In this document: piece after piece, positions 27,996 to 36,611 of the stretch
Position numbering within the stretch: the first letter of the stretch is position 1
Layout of the letters: every line of letters starts with the position of its first letter
Assembly: GCA_020024555.1 (NCBI GenBank)
Contig: JAHHTQ010000005.1
Coordinates: forward strand, 24,206 to 88,205
Length of the DNA: 64,000 bases
Source: Angelakisella sp.
GTDB lineage: Bacteria > Bacillota > Clostridia > Oscillospirales > Ruminococcaceae
Reading direction: 5' to 3'
The notes under the pieces: model-generated
Database searches by the model: none
The model's input: only the letters and a program-made list of their open reading frames with translations
Told to the model about the DNA's origin: nothing
Position numbers and translations under genes: made by a program

Positions 27996-28176
27996 TGTCA
28001 AAAAAACTTATTGCCAAAATTTACCTTCAAAAATATGCCTGCACGGCAAAAAGCGTTCCGTTTTCTGCGGAAAACGACTTAGGCTCTGCCAAAGAACCGC
28101 AATTTCTTGAAAAAATTGAGTAAAATTTTTATATACTTCGTCATTGTTACGAATGACCATACATTTTTTGACACGC
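27996..28176. repeat. MITE-like dispersed repeat, copy 1
   Basis: About 181 bp bounded by tgtcaaaaaa on the left and ttttttgaca (then cgc) on the right, a perfect 10-bp inverted repeat. Inside are three small hairpins: cgttttc-tgcg-gaaaacg, caattt/aaattg, and gtcatt/aatgac. The right two thirds match copy 2 (36410-36588) at roughly 85% by eye. A 66-codon minus-strand frame crosses it, but copy 2 is frameshifted in that frame, so it is not a gene. Confidence 0.8.
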
Positions 28177-28207
28177 TGTAATATTGTACATTTTTTAAAA
28201 TAACACA

Positions 28208-28251
28208 AAAAACAGCTTTCTATAATAAATATATATCTATTATAGAAAGCT
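28208..28251 (-). terminator. terminator of the groESL operon
   Basis: A 14-bp perfect stem (28214-28227 with 28238-28251, agctttctataata / tattatagaaagct) followed on the minus strand by six T. Confidence 0.88.
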
Positions 28252-28291
28252 TGATATTAAATGTTATTTACTGCTTGCGCTTGTTTCGGAA

Positions 28292-29926
28292 TTAGTACAT
28301 TCCGCCCATACCACCCATATCAGGTGTCATTGGAGCTTGTCCGACAGGCTCTTTTTTGTCTGTTACAAGGCTCTCTGTTGTTAGAACCATTGCAGCTATC
28401 GAAGAAGCGTTTTCAAGAGCTGAACGTGTAACTTTTGTTGGGTCAACTATACCGTTTGCTATCATATCGCAGTATTCTTCGTTATATGCGTCAAAGCCAT
28501 AGCCAACTTTTCCGCTGTTGATAATTTTATCAATGATTACCGAACCTTCAAGTCCGCTGTTGGCAGCTATTTGACGAACAGGTTCTTCAAGAGCGCGACG
28601 TACAATCTTAATACCTGTCTTTTCGTCGCCTTCCGCTGTTGCAATCAGTTCTTCAACCGCAGGAATAGCATTTAACAGAGCTGTACCGCCACCTGCAACG
28701 ATACCTTCTTCTACTGCTGCTTTTGTAGCGGCAAGAGCATCTTCAATGCGAAGTTTCTTTTCTTTCATTTCAACTTCTGTTGCAGCGCCTACTTTTATAA
28801 CAGCTACGCCGCCGCTAAGTTTAGCAAGTCTCTCTTGTAGTTTTTCTCTGTCAAAATCACTTGTTGTTTCAGCAATTTGGTTTTTGATTTGATTGATTCT
28901 TTCCTGAATACTTTCCTTTGCGCCGTAACCGTCAACAATGATTGTATTTTCTTTCAGAACTTTTACTTGTTTAGCGCGTCCAAGTTGCGCGATTGTTGTT
29001 TCTTTCAGTTCAAGTCCAAGTTCTTCTGTGATAACTTCACCGCCTGTAAGAACTGCTATATCACGTAGCATTTCTTTACGTCTGTCACCAAAGCCGGGAG
29101 CTTTAACAGCAACACAAGTGAATGTACCGCGCATTTTGTTTACGATTAGTGTAGCAAGAGCCTCGCCCTCGATATCCTCTGCGATTATAACAAGTTTCTT
29201 GCCTTGTTGAACAACTTGTTCCAGCAGTGGCAATATTTCTTGAATATTACCAATCTTTTTATCTGTAATTAGGATATAAGCATCATCTATAACAGCTTCC
29301 ATTTTGTCTGTATCTGTTACCATATATGGTGTGATGTAACCTCTGTCAAATTGCATACCTTCAACAACTTCGCTGTATGTTTCGGCTGTTTTTGATTCTT
29401 CAAGAGTGATAACGCCGTCTGCTGTTACCTTTTCCATAGCTTCTGCAATTAGTTTACCGATTGCTTCGTCACCGCTTGATACTGTCGCAACTCTTGCAAT
29501 ATCTTCGGAAGAACCAACTTTTGCGCTGTTTTGAACAACTGCTTTAACAGCTACTTTAACAGCTTTTTGTATACCTTTTTTTACAACCATTGGGTTTGCG
29601 CCGGCTGTAACGTTCTTCATACCTTCACGTACAAGAGCCTGCGCAAGTACTGTCGCTGTTGTTGTACCGTCGCCTGCCGCGTCATTTGTTTTTGTGGCAA
29701 CTTCACGGACAAGTTGAGCGCCCATATTTTCAAATGGATTATCCAGTTCAATTTCTTTCGCTATTGTAACGCCGTCATTTGTGATTAGCGGACTGCCGAA
29801 CTTCTTATCAAGAACAACGTTTCTGCCTTTTGGTCCAAGTGTGATTTTTACTGTATTCGCAAGTTGGTCGATACCACTTTGCAGAGCTTTTCTGGCGTCT
29901 TCGCCATATATAATTTCTTTTGCCAT
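28292..29926 (-). CDS. groEL: chaperonin GroEL (Hsp60)
   Basis: A 544-residue 60-kDa chaperonin that folds proteins in an ATP-driven double ring. The sequence has the ATP-site segments (TLGPKGRNVVLDKKFGSP and AGDGTTTATVLAQALV) and ends in the usual Gly/Met tail GGMGGMY. It follows groES by 63 bases and has a ggagg ribosome site. Regulation is through the CIRCE operator ahead of groES. Confidence 0.99.
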   Translation of the reverse strand: MAKEIIYGEDARKALQSGIDQLANTVKITLGPKGRNVVLDKKFGSPLITNDGVTIAKEIELDNPFENMGAQLVREVATKTNDAAGDGTTTATVLAQALVREGMKNVTAGANPMVVKKGIQKAVKVAVKAVVQNSAKVGSSEDIARVATVSSGDEAIGKLIAEAMEKVTADGVITLEESKTAETYSEVVEGMQFDRGYITPYMVTDTDKMEAVIDDAYILITDKKIGNIQEILPLLEQVVQQGKKLVIIAEDIEGEALATLIVNKMRGTFTCVAVKAPGFGDRRKEMLRDIAVLTGGEVITEELGLELKETTIAQLGRAKQVKVLKENTIIVDGYGAKESIQERINQIKNQIAETTSDFDREKLQERLAKLSGGVAVIKVGAATEVEMKEKKLRIEDALAATKAAVEEGIVAGGGTALLNAIPAVEELIATAEGDEKTGIKIVRRALEEPVRQIAANSGLEGSVIIDKIINSGKVGYGFDAYNEEYCDMIANGIVDPTKVTRSALENASSIAAMVLTTESLVTDKKEPVGQAPMTPDMGGMGGMY

Positions 29927-29989
29927 AATATTCTTTTCCTCCCAAGTTTATTTTTTTATATAATAAAATATGGTAATTATTTGAATTAA

Positions 29990-30274
29990 TTATTCAACGA
30001 TTGCCAAAACATCGGATTGACGTATAATTATAAATTCTTCACCGTCAAGTTTAACTTCTGAACCTGCGTATTTACTCAAAAGAACTTTATCGCCAATATT
30101 TAGGTACATTTTAACTTCGTTACCGTCAACCATACCACCTTCACCTACTGCTATAACTTCGGCTACTGTTGGTTTCTCTTTGGCAGCGCCTGCAAGGATA
30201 ATACCACTTTTTGTTGTCTCCTCTGCTTCTAACATTTTTACGACTACTCGGTCTAATAAAGGTTTTATTGTCAT
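29990..30274 (-). CDS. groES: co-chaperonin GroES (Hsp10)
   Basis: A 94-residue co-chaperonin: it starts TIKPLLDRVVVKMLEAEETT, has the mobile loop (TKSGIILAGAAKEKP) and ends in the conserved KYAGSEVKLDGEEFIII region. It caps GroEL. The first gene of the heat-shock operon; ATG after aggagg, ~30 bases downstream of CIRCE. Confidence 0.99.
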   Translation of the reverse strand: MTIKPLLDRVVVKMLEAEETTKSGIILAGAAKEKPTVAEVIAVGEGGMVDGNEVKMYLNIGDKVLLSKYAGSEVKLDGEEFIIIRQSDVLAIVE

Positions 30275-30302
30275 ATCTAAAATTCCTCCTATTTTAATTT
30301 TG

Positions 30303-30329
30303 TTGGCACTCTATGTATATGAGTGCTAA
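30303..30329 (-). promoter_or_regulatory. CIRCE operator of groESL
   Basis: ttggcactc-N9-gagtgctaa, matching the CIRCE inverted repeat TTAGCACTC-N9-GAGTGCTAA with one mismatch. It is the binding site of the heat-shock repressor HrcA, which is not in this window. Confidence 0.95.
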
Positions 30330-30344
30330 TTGATTACAATTTAT

Positions 30345-30372
30345 ATTGTAACTCTTTTTAAAATAAAATCAA
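30345..30372 (-). promoter_or_regulatory. groESL promoter
   Basis: On the minus strand TTGATT (30372-30367), 16-base spacer, TACAAT (30350-30345); the start point would lie just before or within CIRCE, as is usual for HrcA-controlled operons. Confidence 0.7.
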
Positions 30373-30488
30373 GTAGTTTTTTTGAATTTTATAAAAAAAC
30401 AACAAATTTAATAGTTTATTAAAAAATACAGATTTGTTTTTGTTATTATAAAATTTTTATGATATTTTATTATATTTTTTGATATAGG

Positions 30489-30517
30489 TTGATTTTTATT
30501 TTATTTTGTACTATTAT
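30489..30517 (+). promoter_or_regulatory. ackA promoter
   Basis: TTGATT at 30489-30494, 17-base spacer, TATTAT at 30512-30517, about 90 bases before the ackA start and divergent from groESL. Confidence 0.6.
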
Positions 30518-30609
30518 ATAACTTGTAGTGTGTACACAATTTTATGATTATTAAAGATAAAATTGTCAAAAATTATACAAAATACAGTCGAAGGAAGGTT
30601 ATTTATTTA

Positions 30610-31794
30610 ATGAAGGTTTTAGTAATTAATGCAGGTAGTTCATCATTGAAATATCAACTTATTGATATGAGCAACGAGGAAGTTTTGGCAAAAGGTAACT
30701 GTGAAAGAATAGGTGTTGACGGTAAAATAGGTCACAAAACACACACAGGTTATGAAGTAGAATACAATGTATCTTTCCCAACACACAAAGAAGCGTTTAT
30801 GGAGCTTGTAAAAGTACTTACAGAGGGCGAAGGAAAGGTAATCGAAAGTGTTAAAGAAATTGCCGCTGTTGGACACAGAACACTACACGGTAGTGAAAAA
30901 TACAAAGTTTCAACACTTATCACAGATGAAGTTATCAGTGATATAGAGGCATTCTCAGACTTAGGCCCTCTACACAACCCACCGCAAGCTCTTGCAATGC
31001 GCGCTTGCCGTGAAGTTTTCGGTGATGTTCCAATGGTAGCTGTATTTGATACGTCTTTCCACCAAACAATGCCACCAAAAGCTTATATGTTTGCTATTCC
31101 TTACGAATACTATGAAAAATACAGTATCCGTAGATATGGTTTCCACGGCACAAGCCACCGTTTTGTAAGCGGAAGATACACAGAGCTTACAGGTAAAGCT
31201 CCGCGTCTAATCACTTGCCACCTTGGTAACGGCAGTTCAATAGCCGCAATAAACAATGGTAAAGTTATGGATACATCAATGGGTCTTACTCCGCTGGACG
31301 GCTTTATTATGGGTACACGTTGCGGCGCTATTGACTCATCTGTTGTAACATATATCGCTAAAAAAGATAACTTGACACCTGACGAAATGAGCGATATTTT
31401 AAACAAAAAATCAGGTTTCTTGGGTGTGTCAGGCGTATCAAGCGATTGCCGTGACCTTAAAAAAGCTGCCGCTGAGGGCAACGAGAGAGCGAAACTTGCC
31501 CTTGATATGCTTGTATATCAAATCAAAAAAGTCATCGGCGGATATGCTGCCGCTATGGGTGGCGTAGACGCTATCGTATTCACAGGCGGTATCGGTGAAA
31601 ACGATGCTGAAATCCGCGCAAGTATTCTTGATGATATGGATTATATGGGTGTTAAATACGATGCTGAAAAGAACAAAACACGTAAAGAAACACAAATTAC
31701 AGCAGAGGGTTCAAAAGTTGATGTTTGGGTAATTCCGACAAACGAAGAAATCCTAATTGCGCGTGACACAGTTGAACTTGCAAACCTAAAATAA
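30610..31794 (+). CDS. ackA: acetate kinase
   Basis: A 394-residue acetate kinase (acetyl phosphate + ADP to acetate + ATP). It has the N-terminal phosphate motif VLVINAGSSSLKYQL, the second signature HRTLHGSEKY, and the ASKHA nucleotide segments (CHLGNGSSIAAI, VFTGGIGEN). ATG 30610 follows aaggaagg; an in-frame ATG at 30544 would add an unconserved 22 residues. It can pair with the PduL phosphotransacylase at 52078 for ATP-yielding acetate formation. Confidence 0.98.
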   Translation: MKVLVINAGSSSLKYQLIDMSNEEVLAKGNCERIGVDGKIGHKTHTGYEVEYNVSFPTHKEAFMELVKVLTEGEGKVIESVKEIAAVGHRTLHGSEKYKVSTLITDEVISDIEAFSDLGPLHNPPQALAMRACREVFGDVPMVAVFDTSFHQTMPPKAYMFAIPYEYYEKYSIRRYGFHGTSHRFVSGRYTELTGKAPRLITCHLGNGSSIAAINNGKVMDTSMGLTPLDGFIMGTRCGAIDSSVVTYIAKKDNLTPDEMSDILNKKSGFLGVSGVSSDCRDLKKAAAEGNERAKLALDMLVYQIKKVIGGYAAAMGGVDAIVFTGGIGENDAEIRASILDDMDYMGVKYDAEKNKTRKETQITAEGSKVDVWVIPTNEEILIARDTVELANLK

Positions 31795-31833
31795 TTTTGA
31801 TATAAATTGATCTTGCAGAGGAAAATATCAATT

Positions 31834-32349
31834 ATGGGAAATATGATTAGCTTAAATTCTAAAATTTCCGATAAAGATGATTTGAGTATGAGTAATGGTT
31901 TAACAGATGTTTTTATCAATGTTTTGTCATTGAGCGGTTCTAAACTTGCCAAAACAGTAGATGAAAAAAGGTTGATAGTATGGCTTTCGGAAAAAGACCA
32001 AAGCTCTGTTGGCAGTGGAACGGTAGGTTTTGATATTTCAGATATGCCGTGGAATATACAAACATTTGAGGAAAACAGACAATTTTTATTACAGACCATT
32101 AAAAATGCAAAAGAGAAAATATCTTGGGAAATGCTTGACTATGAACCCGATACAGAGTTTTTGTTTCCGCAATTGGATAAATTTTATAATTTGATAGAAA
32201 AGTTAAATGTTATGGATATTTCGCAAGATAATTTGGAAGAATGGTTGGAAACGTCAGATAAAGACGACCCTATATTTAACGGTTTTCCATTGTGTCAAAA
32301 ACATAAAGCGCTTCTCACTGTGTTCGGTTGTCAGATATGTAATAATTAG
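31834..32349 (+). CDS. hypothetical protein with C-terminal CxxH/CxxC cluster
   Basis: I do not recognise this 171-residue soluble protein. It is acidic, has no signal peptide or membrane helix, and ends with a possible metal site (LCQKHKALLTVFGCQICNN, Cys-x2-His ... Cys-x2-Cys). It begins 39 bases after ackA with a gagg ribosome site, so it is probably cotranscribed. ATG 31834 is preferred over the TTG at 31807, which lies upstream of that site. Confidence 0.65.
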   Translation: MGNMISLNSKISDKDDLSMSNGLTDVFINVLSLSGSKLAKTVDEKRLIVWLSEKDQSSVGSGTVGFDISDMPWNIQTFEENRQFLLQTIKNAKEKISWEMLDYEPDTEFLFPQLDKFYNLIEKLNVMDISQDNLEEWLETSDKDDPIFNGFPLCQKHKALLTVFGCQICNN

Positions 32350-32417
32350 TTTATAATCATATTGTTATGATAAACGATATTTTAGTATGGATTTAAACAT
32401 TGATAATTAAAAGAAAC

Positions 32418-32455
32418 AGCGGTGTAACTTACATCAATTTGTGAGTTACACCGCT
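32418..32455. terminator. bidirectional terminator after the ackA unit
   Basis: A 12-bp perfect stem agcggtgtaact / agttacaccgct with T-rich sequence on both sides; it serves the plus-strand gene ending at 32349 and the minus-strand gene ending at 32502. Confidence 0.75.
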
Positions 32456-32501
32456 AAATGTTTTATTAAATATATAAAATTATTTTGTCTTTTAATCAGT
32501 A

Positions 32502-33035
32502 TTATTTGGATTTTGCGATAAGTCTTACTATACGGGGTCTATTGTATCTTTGCATAATTACAAAGGTTAAATCAAATAGAGCAGACAAAACAGATGTAAT
32601 GAAAAATACCCAAAATGCTCCGAAATATTTTGATATTGCAATAGGCAAAAAACTAAGTAAAATAATAGTTTCGTGGATTATTTCCGCTTGACACATCGCC
32701 TGCGCTATTTCATTCATAGAATGTTTTTTTGTATCAAAAAGACTGCTTTCGTATGTAGGCATTTTGTTTTTCCACTGTTTCACATTTAATTTTTTGTATA
32801 TATTTTTTTCAAAAGTTGTTTGTTGATACCAACTTTTTGTATAGTCTACGTGATTTTTCATAGTTTTGTTATAAATTGTTCCAACAGCCAGCCTCATACT
32901 TATGTGATAAAATACAGTACCAAAAGTTATGGCAAGTGATAAAAAACAATCAACGTCAAATTGTTTATAAAACAGTGTGGAAACTACTGACAGAACAAAT
33001 GATAGGTATAGCATTACTTTTAAGACTTTTTTCAT
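32502..33035 (-). CDS. CrtO-like membrane acyltransferase family protein
   Basis: A 177-residue membrane protein with two N-terminal helices and hydrophobic segments near the C-terminus. The middle (FEKNIYKKLNVKQWKNKMP) and the end (AEIIHETIILLSFLP ... VIMQRYNRPRIVRL) match the pattern of staphylococcal CrtO, the acyltransferase that finishes staphyloxanthin. No carotenoid genes are nearby, so the substrate is probably something else. It is the last gene of a possible five-gene minus-strand operon. Confidence 0.7.
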   Translation of the reverse strand: MKKVLKVMLYLSFVLSVVSTLFYKQFDVDCFLSLAITFGTVFYHISMRLAVGTIYNKTMKNHVDYTKSWYQQTTFEKNIYKKLNVKQWKNKMPTYESSLFDTKKHSMNEIAQAMCQAEIIHETIILLSFLPIAISKYFGAFWVFFITSVLSALFDLTFVIMQRYNRPRIVRLIAKSK

Positions 33036-33079
33036 ATCATCACTCTTAAAAAAATATTTAATTTGTCTGTTACGAAAAA

Positions 33080-34066
33080 TTATAAAAGTTCTTTGCGTAA
33101 TTCTTCGTTACTTAAATTTGACAGCATAAACGGAGGTACATCAAAAACAGTAATTGCGCCACGGCGGTTTTCCCTGTACATTCGTACCGTTGCGCGCGCG
33201 TAGGCGACAACAACCGATGCTGTAAATTCCGCATTGGAGTCGAGTTTTAATGAAAATTCTACTATATGGTTGTTTTTATTGTCATTTGTTTGTCCTGTCC
33301 GGAATACAAAACCGCCATGTGGCATTTTCTGATGATTTTCCTTAAATTCTTCTTCGGTAATAAAGTGTACTATTGTATTGTAATCTGCAAAGTAGTTCGG
33401 CATTGTTACAATTTGTCTTTCAATTTCCTGCGAATCTGCGCCTTCTTTTGCAACAACAAAACATTCGCGCAAATGTTTGTCACGGGTGCTGAGAACAGGA
33501 TTTGTACCTCTGCGGACTTCATTTACTGCGTTGTCAACAGGGATAGTGTACTGTATGCCCATTTTTACTCCGTCTATTCTGCGTATTGCGTCAGAATGTC
33601 CCTGACTGACACCCTTACCCCAAAATGTATATGTTTCGCCCTGTGGCAAAATGGAACTGCCCAGTACGCGCATTGTGCTGAATAAACCGGGGTCCCAGCC
33701 ACAAGAAATCATTGAGATATGATTATTTTCTTTTGCGGTACTGTCAACTTTTTCAAAATATTCAGGAATTTTTGCGTGTGTGTCAAAAGTATCTATTGTA
33801 TTGAATTTTTGCGCGTATATCGGTGTTTGCTTTGGTAGGTCGGTTGCAGAACCCCCGCACAAAAACATAATGTCGATTTTATTTACGAGTGTGTCAATAT
33901 TATCTTCGTGTATTACGGATATATTTTTGGTAATTGGTGTTATACTTTCCGGACTGCGTCGGGTAACTATTGCCACAAGTTCAAAATCCGGATTTTGCAT
34001 AAGTGAGAGTTCAACTGCTTTGCCTATATTTCCGTATCCGCTGATGGCAACTCTGATTTTTTCCAT
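33080..34066 (-). CDS. ddh: meso-diaminopimelate dehydrogenase
   Basis: A 328-residue NADPH-dependent enzyme that makes meso-diaminopimelate from tetrahydrodipicolinate in one step, for lysine and peptidoglycan. It has the nucleotide motif VAISGYGNIGKAVE, the Ddh signatures CGGSATDLP, SCGWDPGLFS and WGKGVSQGHSDAIRRI, and MPHGGFVFR. The length matches the family. Neighbours do not belong to the lysine pathway, and no L-box lies upstream of it here. Confidence 0.96.
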   Translation of the reverse strand: MEKIRVAISGYGNIGKAVELSLMQNPDFELVAIVTRRSPESITPITKNISVIHEDNIDTLVNKIDIMFLCGGSATDLPKQTPIYAQKFNTIDTFDTHAKIPEYFEKVDSTAKENNHISMISCGWDPGLFSTMRVLGSSILPQGETYTFWGKGVSQGHSDAIRRIDGVKMGIQYTIPVDNAVNEVRRGTNPVLSTRDKHLRECFVVAKEGADSQEIERQIVTMPNYFADYNTIVHFITEEEFKENHQKMPHGGFVFRTGQTNDNKNNHIVEFSLKLDSNAEFTASVVVAYARATVRMYRENRRGAITVFDVPPFMLSNLSNEELRKELL

Positions 34067-34151
34067 AAAATTCTACCGCCCTTTTCTTTTTATTATAAAT
34101 ATATTTTAAAATACCGTAAATATTATATAAATATCTACGGTAAAAGAATTT

Positions 34152-34697
34152 TTATTTAAGTTTACGCATAAGCTTCGGTCTAAATTGATAGATGTATATA
34201 TAATGACAGGATTTTACGGCATAGTCATATATTATAAAAAATACATTGCCACAAGCGAGCATTATAAGAAATGTGTATTTTCCAAATTGGGTAAATTCTT
34301 CCGGTTTGGAAAATAAGTTTATAAATATTAAATAAGCAATCGTAACCGATACATTGAAAATTAAAAATTTAATTAATATTTTGAAAAATTTATTTTTAAT
34401 TTTATTTAATTCAAGATAAATAGACGGATAGTATCCGAAGAAGAATAAAAACAGCAACGCGGACTCCTTAACCGGAACAATAAACAATCCTAAAACAGAG
34501 ACTGCAAAATATACTATAAGCGCTGTTTTGAAATTTATATCGATAACAATAGCTATTAAAATAAAACCCGAGAAAGCGGGTAGGGCATATTCACCGAATG
34601 GTATAAGTCCTGTTAAAAACATTATAACAAGTGACAGCGCCGCAATCAGACCACCCATTGCAACCTGTGTGCTTTTCTTTATTTTATTTTGAGACAT
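34152..34697 (-). CDS. ECF-transporter-like integral membrane protein
   Basis: A 181-residue protein with about five to six helices. The N-terminus (VAMGGLIAALSLVIMFLTGLIP) resembles S-components of energy-coupling-factor transporters, but no substrate-specific signature is seen and no EcfA/EcfT genes are nearby. The ribosome site is ggcgag. It sits 22 bases after the J-domain gene. Confidence 0.6.
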   Translation of the reverse strand: MSQNKIKKSTQVAMGGLIAALSLVIMFLTGLIPFGEYALPAFSGFILIAIVIDINFKTALIVYFAVSVLGLFIVPVKESALLFLFFFGYYPSIYLELNKIKNKFFKILIKFLIFNVSVTIAYLIFINLFSKPEEFTQFGKYTFLIMLACGNVFFIIYDYAVKSCHYIYIYQFRPKLMRKLK

Positions 34698-34719
34698 TTT
34701 CTCGCCTGCCTTTTATTTA

Positions 34720-35343
34720 TCAGCAACCGTTACCGCAACAGTCACAACAACAGTTTGCGCAGTATAGAGTTGCGCATATATCGCAACAGCTAAGTCCAGC
34801 GTTTGTTTGCGGTCTGCCATAACTGTATGCGTGCTGACGTTGATAAGCCATTCTTTGCAGCGCCGCGCGATACTCTTGATTTGTAGGGCTCATTTGGCAT
34901 GCTGTTGAGAAATATTGATATGCGTAGTCTGTCCAACCACGGTTATAGTATACAGTACCTTTTAAAAAGTACCATTCAGCGTCACGTTTTTCGTTTGGAA
35001 CACCGTCAAGCAGTTCTTCGGCTTCCATTGGTCTACCTGTTGTTATAAGTCTACGTATATCCGAAAACTGTGACGAAGAAGATGAATATGATGAAGATGA
35101 TGATGAAGAATATGAATAGTTTGAATTATTGTAGCTACTTTGTGATGAAGCGTTTTTGCGTTGGGCAACAATAGTATCATAAGCCTCATTTATTTCTTTC
35201 ATCTTTTCTGTGGCAAGTTCTGCAAGTGGGTTATTCACATAATTATCAGGGTGATATTTACGCGCCAACTTCCTGTAAGCATCTTTTATTTCGGCATCGG
35301 TCGCAGACTGGGAAACACCAAGTACGTTATATGGGTCAGTCAT
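34720..35343 (-). CDS. DnaJ-domain protein with Cys-rich tail
   Basis: A 207-residue protein. Residues 1-65 are a J domain (DPYNVLGVSQSATDAEIKDA, HPD in KYHPDNY) that would stimulate a Hsp70 ATPase. A Ser/Tyr-rich linker (~70-95) follows, then a TPR-like helical region (AEELLDGVPNEKRDAEWYFL ... YYNRGWTDYAYQYFSTACQ). The last ~25 residues are very cysteine-rich (CCDIC, CANCCCDCC), perhaps a metal site or membrane-proximal tail. It overlaps the DUF5685 gene by 8 bases. Confidence 0.85.
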   Translation of the reverse strand: MTDPYNVLGVSQSATDAEIKDAYRKLARKYHPDNYVNNPLAELATEKMKEINEAYDTIVAQRKNASSQSSYNNSNYSYSSSSSSSYSSSSSQFSDIRRLITTGRPMEAEELLDGVPNEKRDAEWYFLKGTVYYNRGWTDYAYQYFSTACQMSPTNQEYRAALQRMAYQRQHAYSYGRPQTNAGLSCCDICATLYCANCCCDCCGNGC

Positions 35344-36244
35344 TATTAATCTCCAATCTTTTTGTTCTTTTACATTTTGTTTTTTTATTGTTTTTGTTCA
35401 TAAATATATAGTCAACATTATCTTTTAAACCAAGAAACAGTATGTTTTCGATAATTGGTTCAAAATGATAAATGGTCAGTAAATTAAAAGCGTTTTGCGC
35501 TTCGGCTATTGAAAGATATACAGAATTTTTTGCAATAGCGTATTTATCTGTTATATTTTCCGTATTTTGCAAATTCAAAACATTATAATTGTTTTTCTTT
35601 AAATCTTCTTCTACATCATCAATAGCGTCACAAAGATAAATATACTTTCCCATAAAATAACCCATTCTGTAAAGAGCGGGTTTCTCAATAGTATTTTGTG
35701 TTAAGTTTGCAAAAATATTTCCTAACATATCAGCTGTCGGGTGACTTATTTCGTCGGTAGACGTACATTTTTCTTGTTCGAGTTTTCGCTGAGTGTCCAT
35801 ATAGTCACGCATAAGTACATCAATTTGCGGTTGCGAAGTTTTTGCTTTTTTGTATGAATGTTTTAAACACAATATGCTCAATTTTGCAAGTGTCTGTTTA
35901 AAAAACGTTTCGTCGTTTGCAGTATCGATTAATTTATAGTATAGCATTAACATTGCCACATCTGCCGAAAACTCGATTTCCTTGTTATTGTGGCAGGAGT
36001 TAATCTTTTTAAAAGGATTGAATGGGCAGTGAGCTTTATCGATAACAGGCGCATTTTTTGTTGTGGCGATAGCAAGCAAAGCTAAAAATGTGAAGTCATA
36101 ATTCAGCGTAAACCTTGCCCAAAAGCCGTACTTTTTATCGAGTTGTTTGCATAATCCGCAATAAAGGGATTTGTATGCGTCATATTCGCATATACGAAGT
36201 TGCGGTTTGTTTATTTTAATATATCCAAACAAAAAATTCACCAC
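35336..36244 (-). CDS. DUF5685 family protein
   Basis: A 302-residue mostly helical protein that starts MVNFLFGYIKINKPQLRICE and continues YKSLYCGLCKQLDKKYG. It has conserved cysteines (CGLC near residue 30; AHCPFNPFKKINSC near 95-110) and acidic DDVEEDLKK, reminiscent of prenyltransferase-like helical folds but not conclusive. The family function is unknown. It overlaps the following J-domain gene, an arrangement that suggests a chaperone-client or complex pair. Confidence 0.75.
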   Translation of the reverse strand: MVNFLFGYIKINKPQLRICEYDAYKSLYCGLCKQLDKKYGFWARFTLNYDFTFLALLAIATTKNAPVIDKAHCPFNPFKKINSCHNNKEIEFSADVAMLMLYYKLIDTANDETFFKQTLAKLSILCLKHSYKKAKTSQPQIDVLMRDYMDTQRKLEQEKCTSTDEISHPTADMLGNIFANLTQNTIEKPALYRMGYFMGKYIYLCDAIDDVEEDLKKNNYNVLNLQNTENITDKYAIAKNSVYLSIAEAQNAFNLLTIYHFEPIIENILFLGLKDNVDYIFMNKNNKKTKCKRTKRLEINND

Positions 36245-36409
36245 CTATAAAGTTTATGATACACTAAATAGAGCAAAAATAGATTAATAATTTGTAAACA
36301 TAAAATAAATGATAGAATAATTTTACAATTTTATACTATAAAAAAGGTCTTTTCACTAAAAAACTTAGAAAAAAGACCAAATTTTTATTATGGCAATACT
36401 TTATCAGAA
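36245..36409. other. gap with minus-strand terminator
   Basis: No gene. The notable object is an 8-bp stem (ggtctttt 36346-36353 / aaaagacc 36371-36378) followed on the minus strand by six T, probably ending the DUF3842 transcript after it has passed through the repeat element. Confidence 0.5.
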
Positions 36410-36588
36410 TGTTAAAAAAAACATTGCCGAAGAAATATGCGTAAAATTCACATTCACGGCAAAACGTTCCGTTTTCTGTGGAAAACGTCTTTGGCTATGC
36501 CTAAGAACCGCAATTTTTTGAAAAAAATTGAGTAAAACTTTTATATACTCCGTCATTATGACGAATGGCTATACCTTTTTTGACACGC
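36410..36588. repeat. MITE-like dispersed repeat, copy 2
   Basis: About 179 bp. The left end is tgttaaaaaa (one change from copy 1) and the right end is the same ttttttgacacgc. The core shares the hairpins cgttttc-tgtg-gaaaacg, caattt/aaattg and gtcatt/aatggc, where the last stem keeps pairing through a G-T change. Both copies have the same orientation and sit just after the stop of a minus-strand gene. Confidence 0.8.
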
Positions 36589-36611
36589 CTCTTTTTTGTA
36601 ATTGCGTGGGA

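Noticed and set aside
28008..28208. 66-codon minus-strand frame across the repeat at 27996-28176
   Set aside because: The equivalent frame in copy 2 is broken by an extra T; hairpins and inverted ends explain the sequence better than a protein does.
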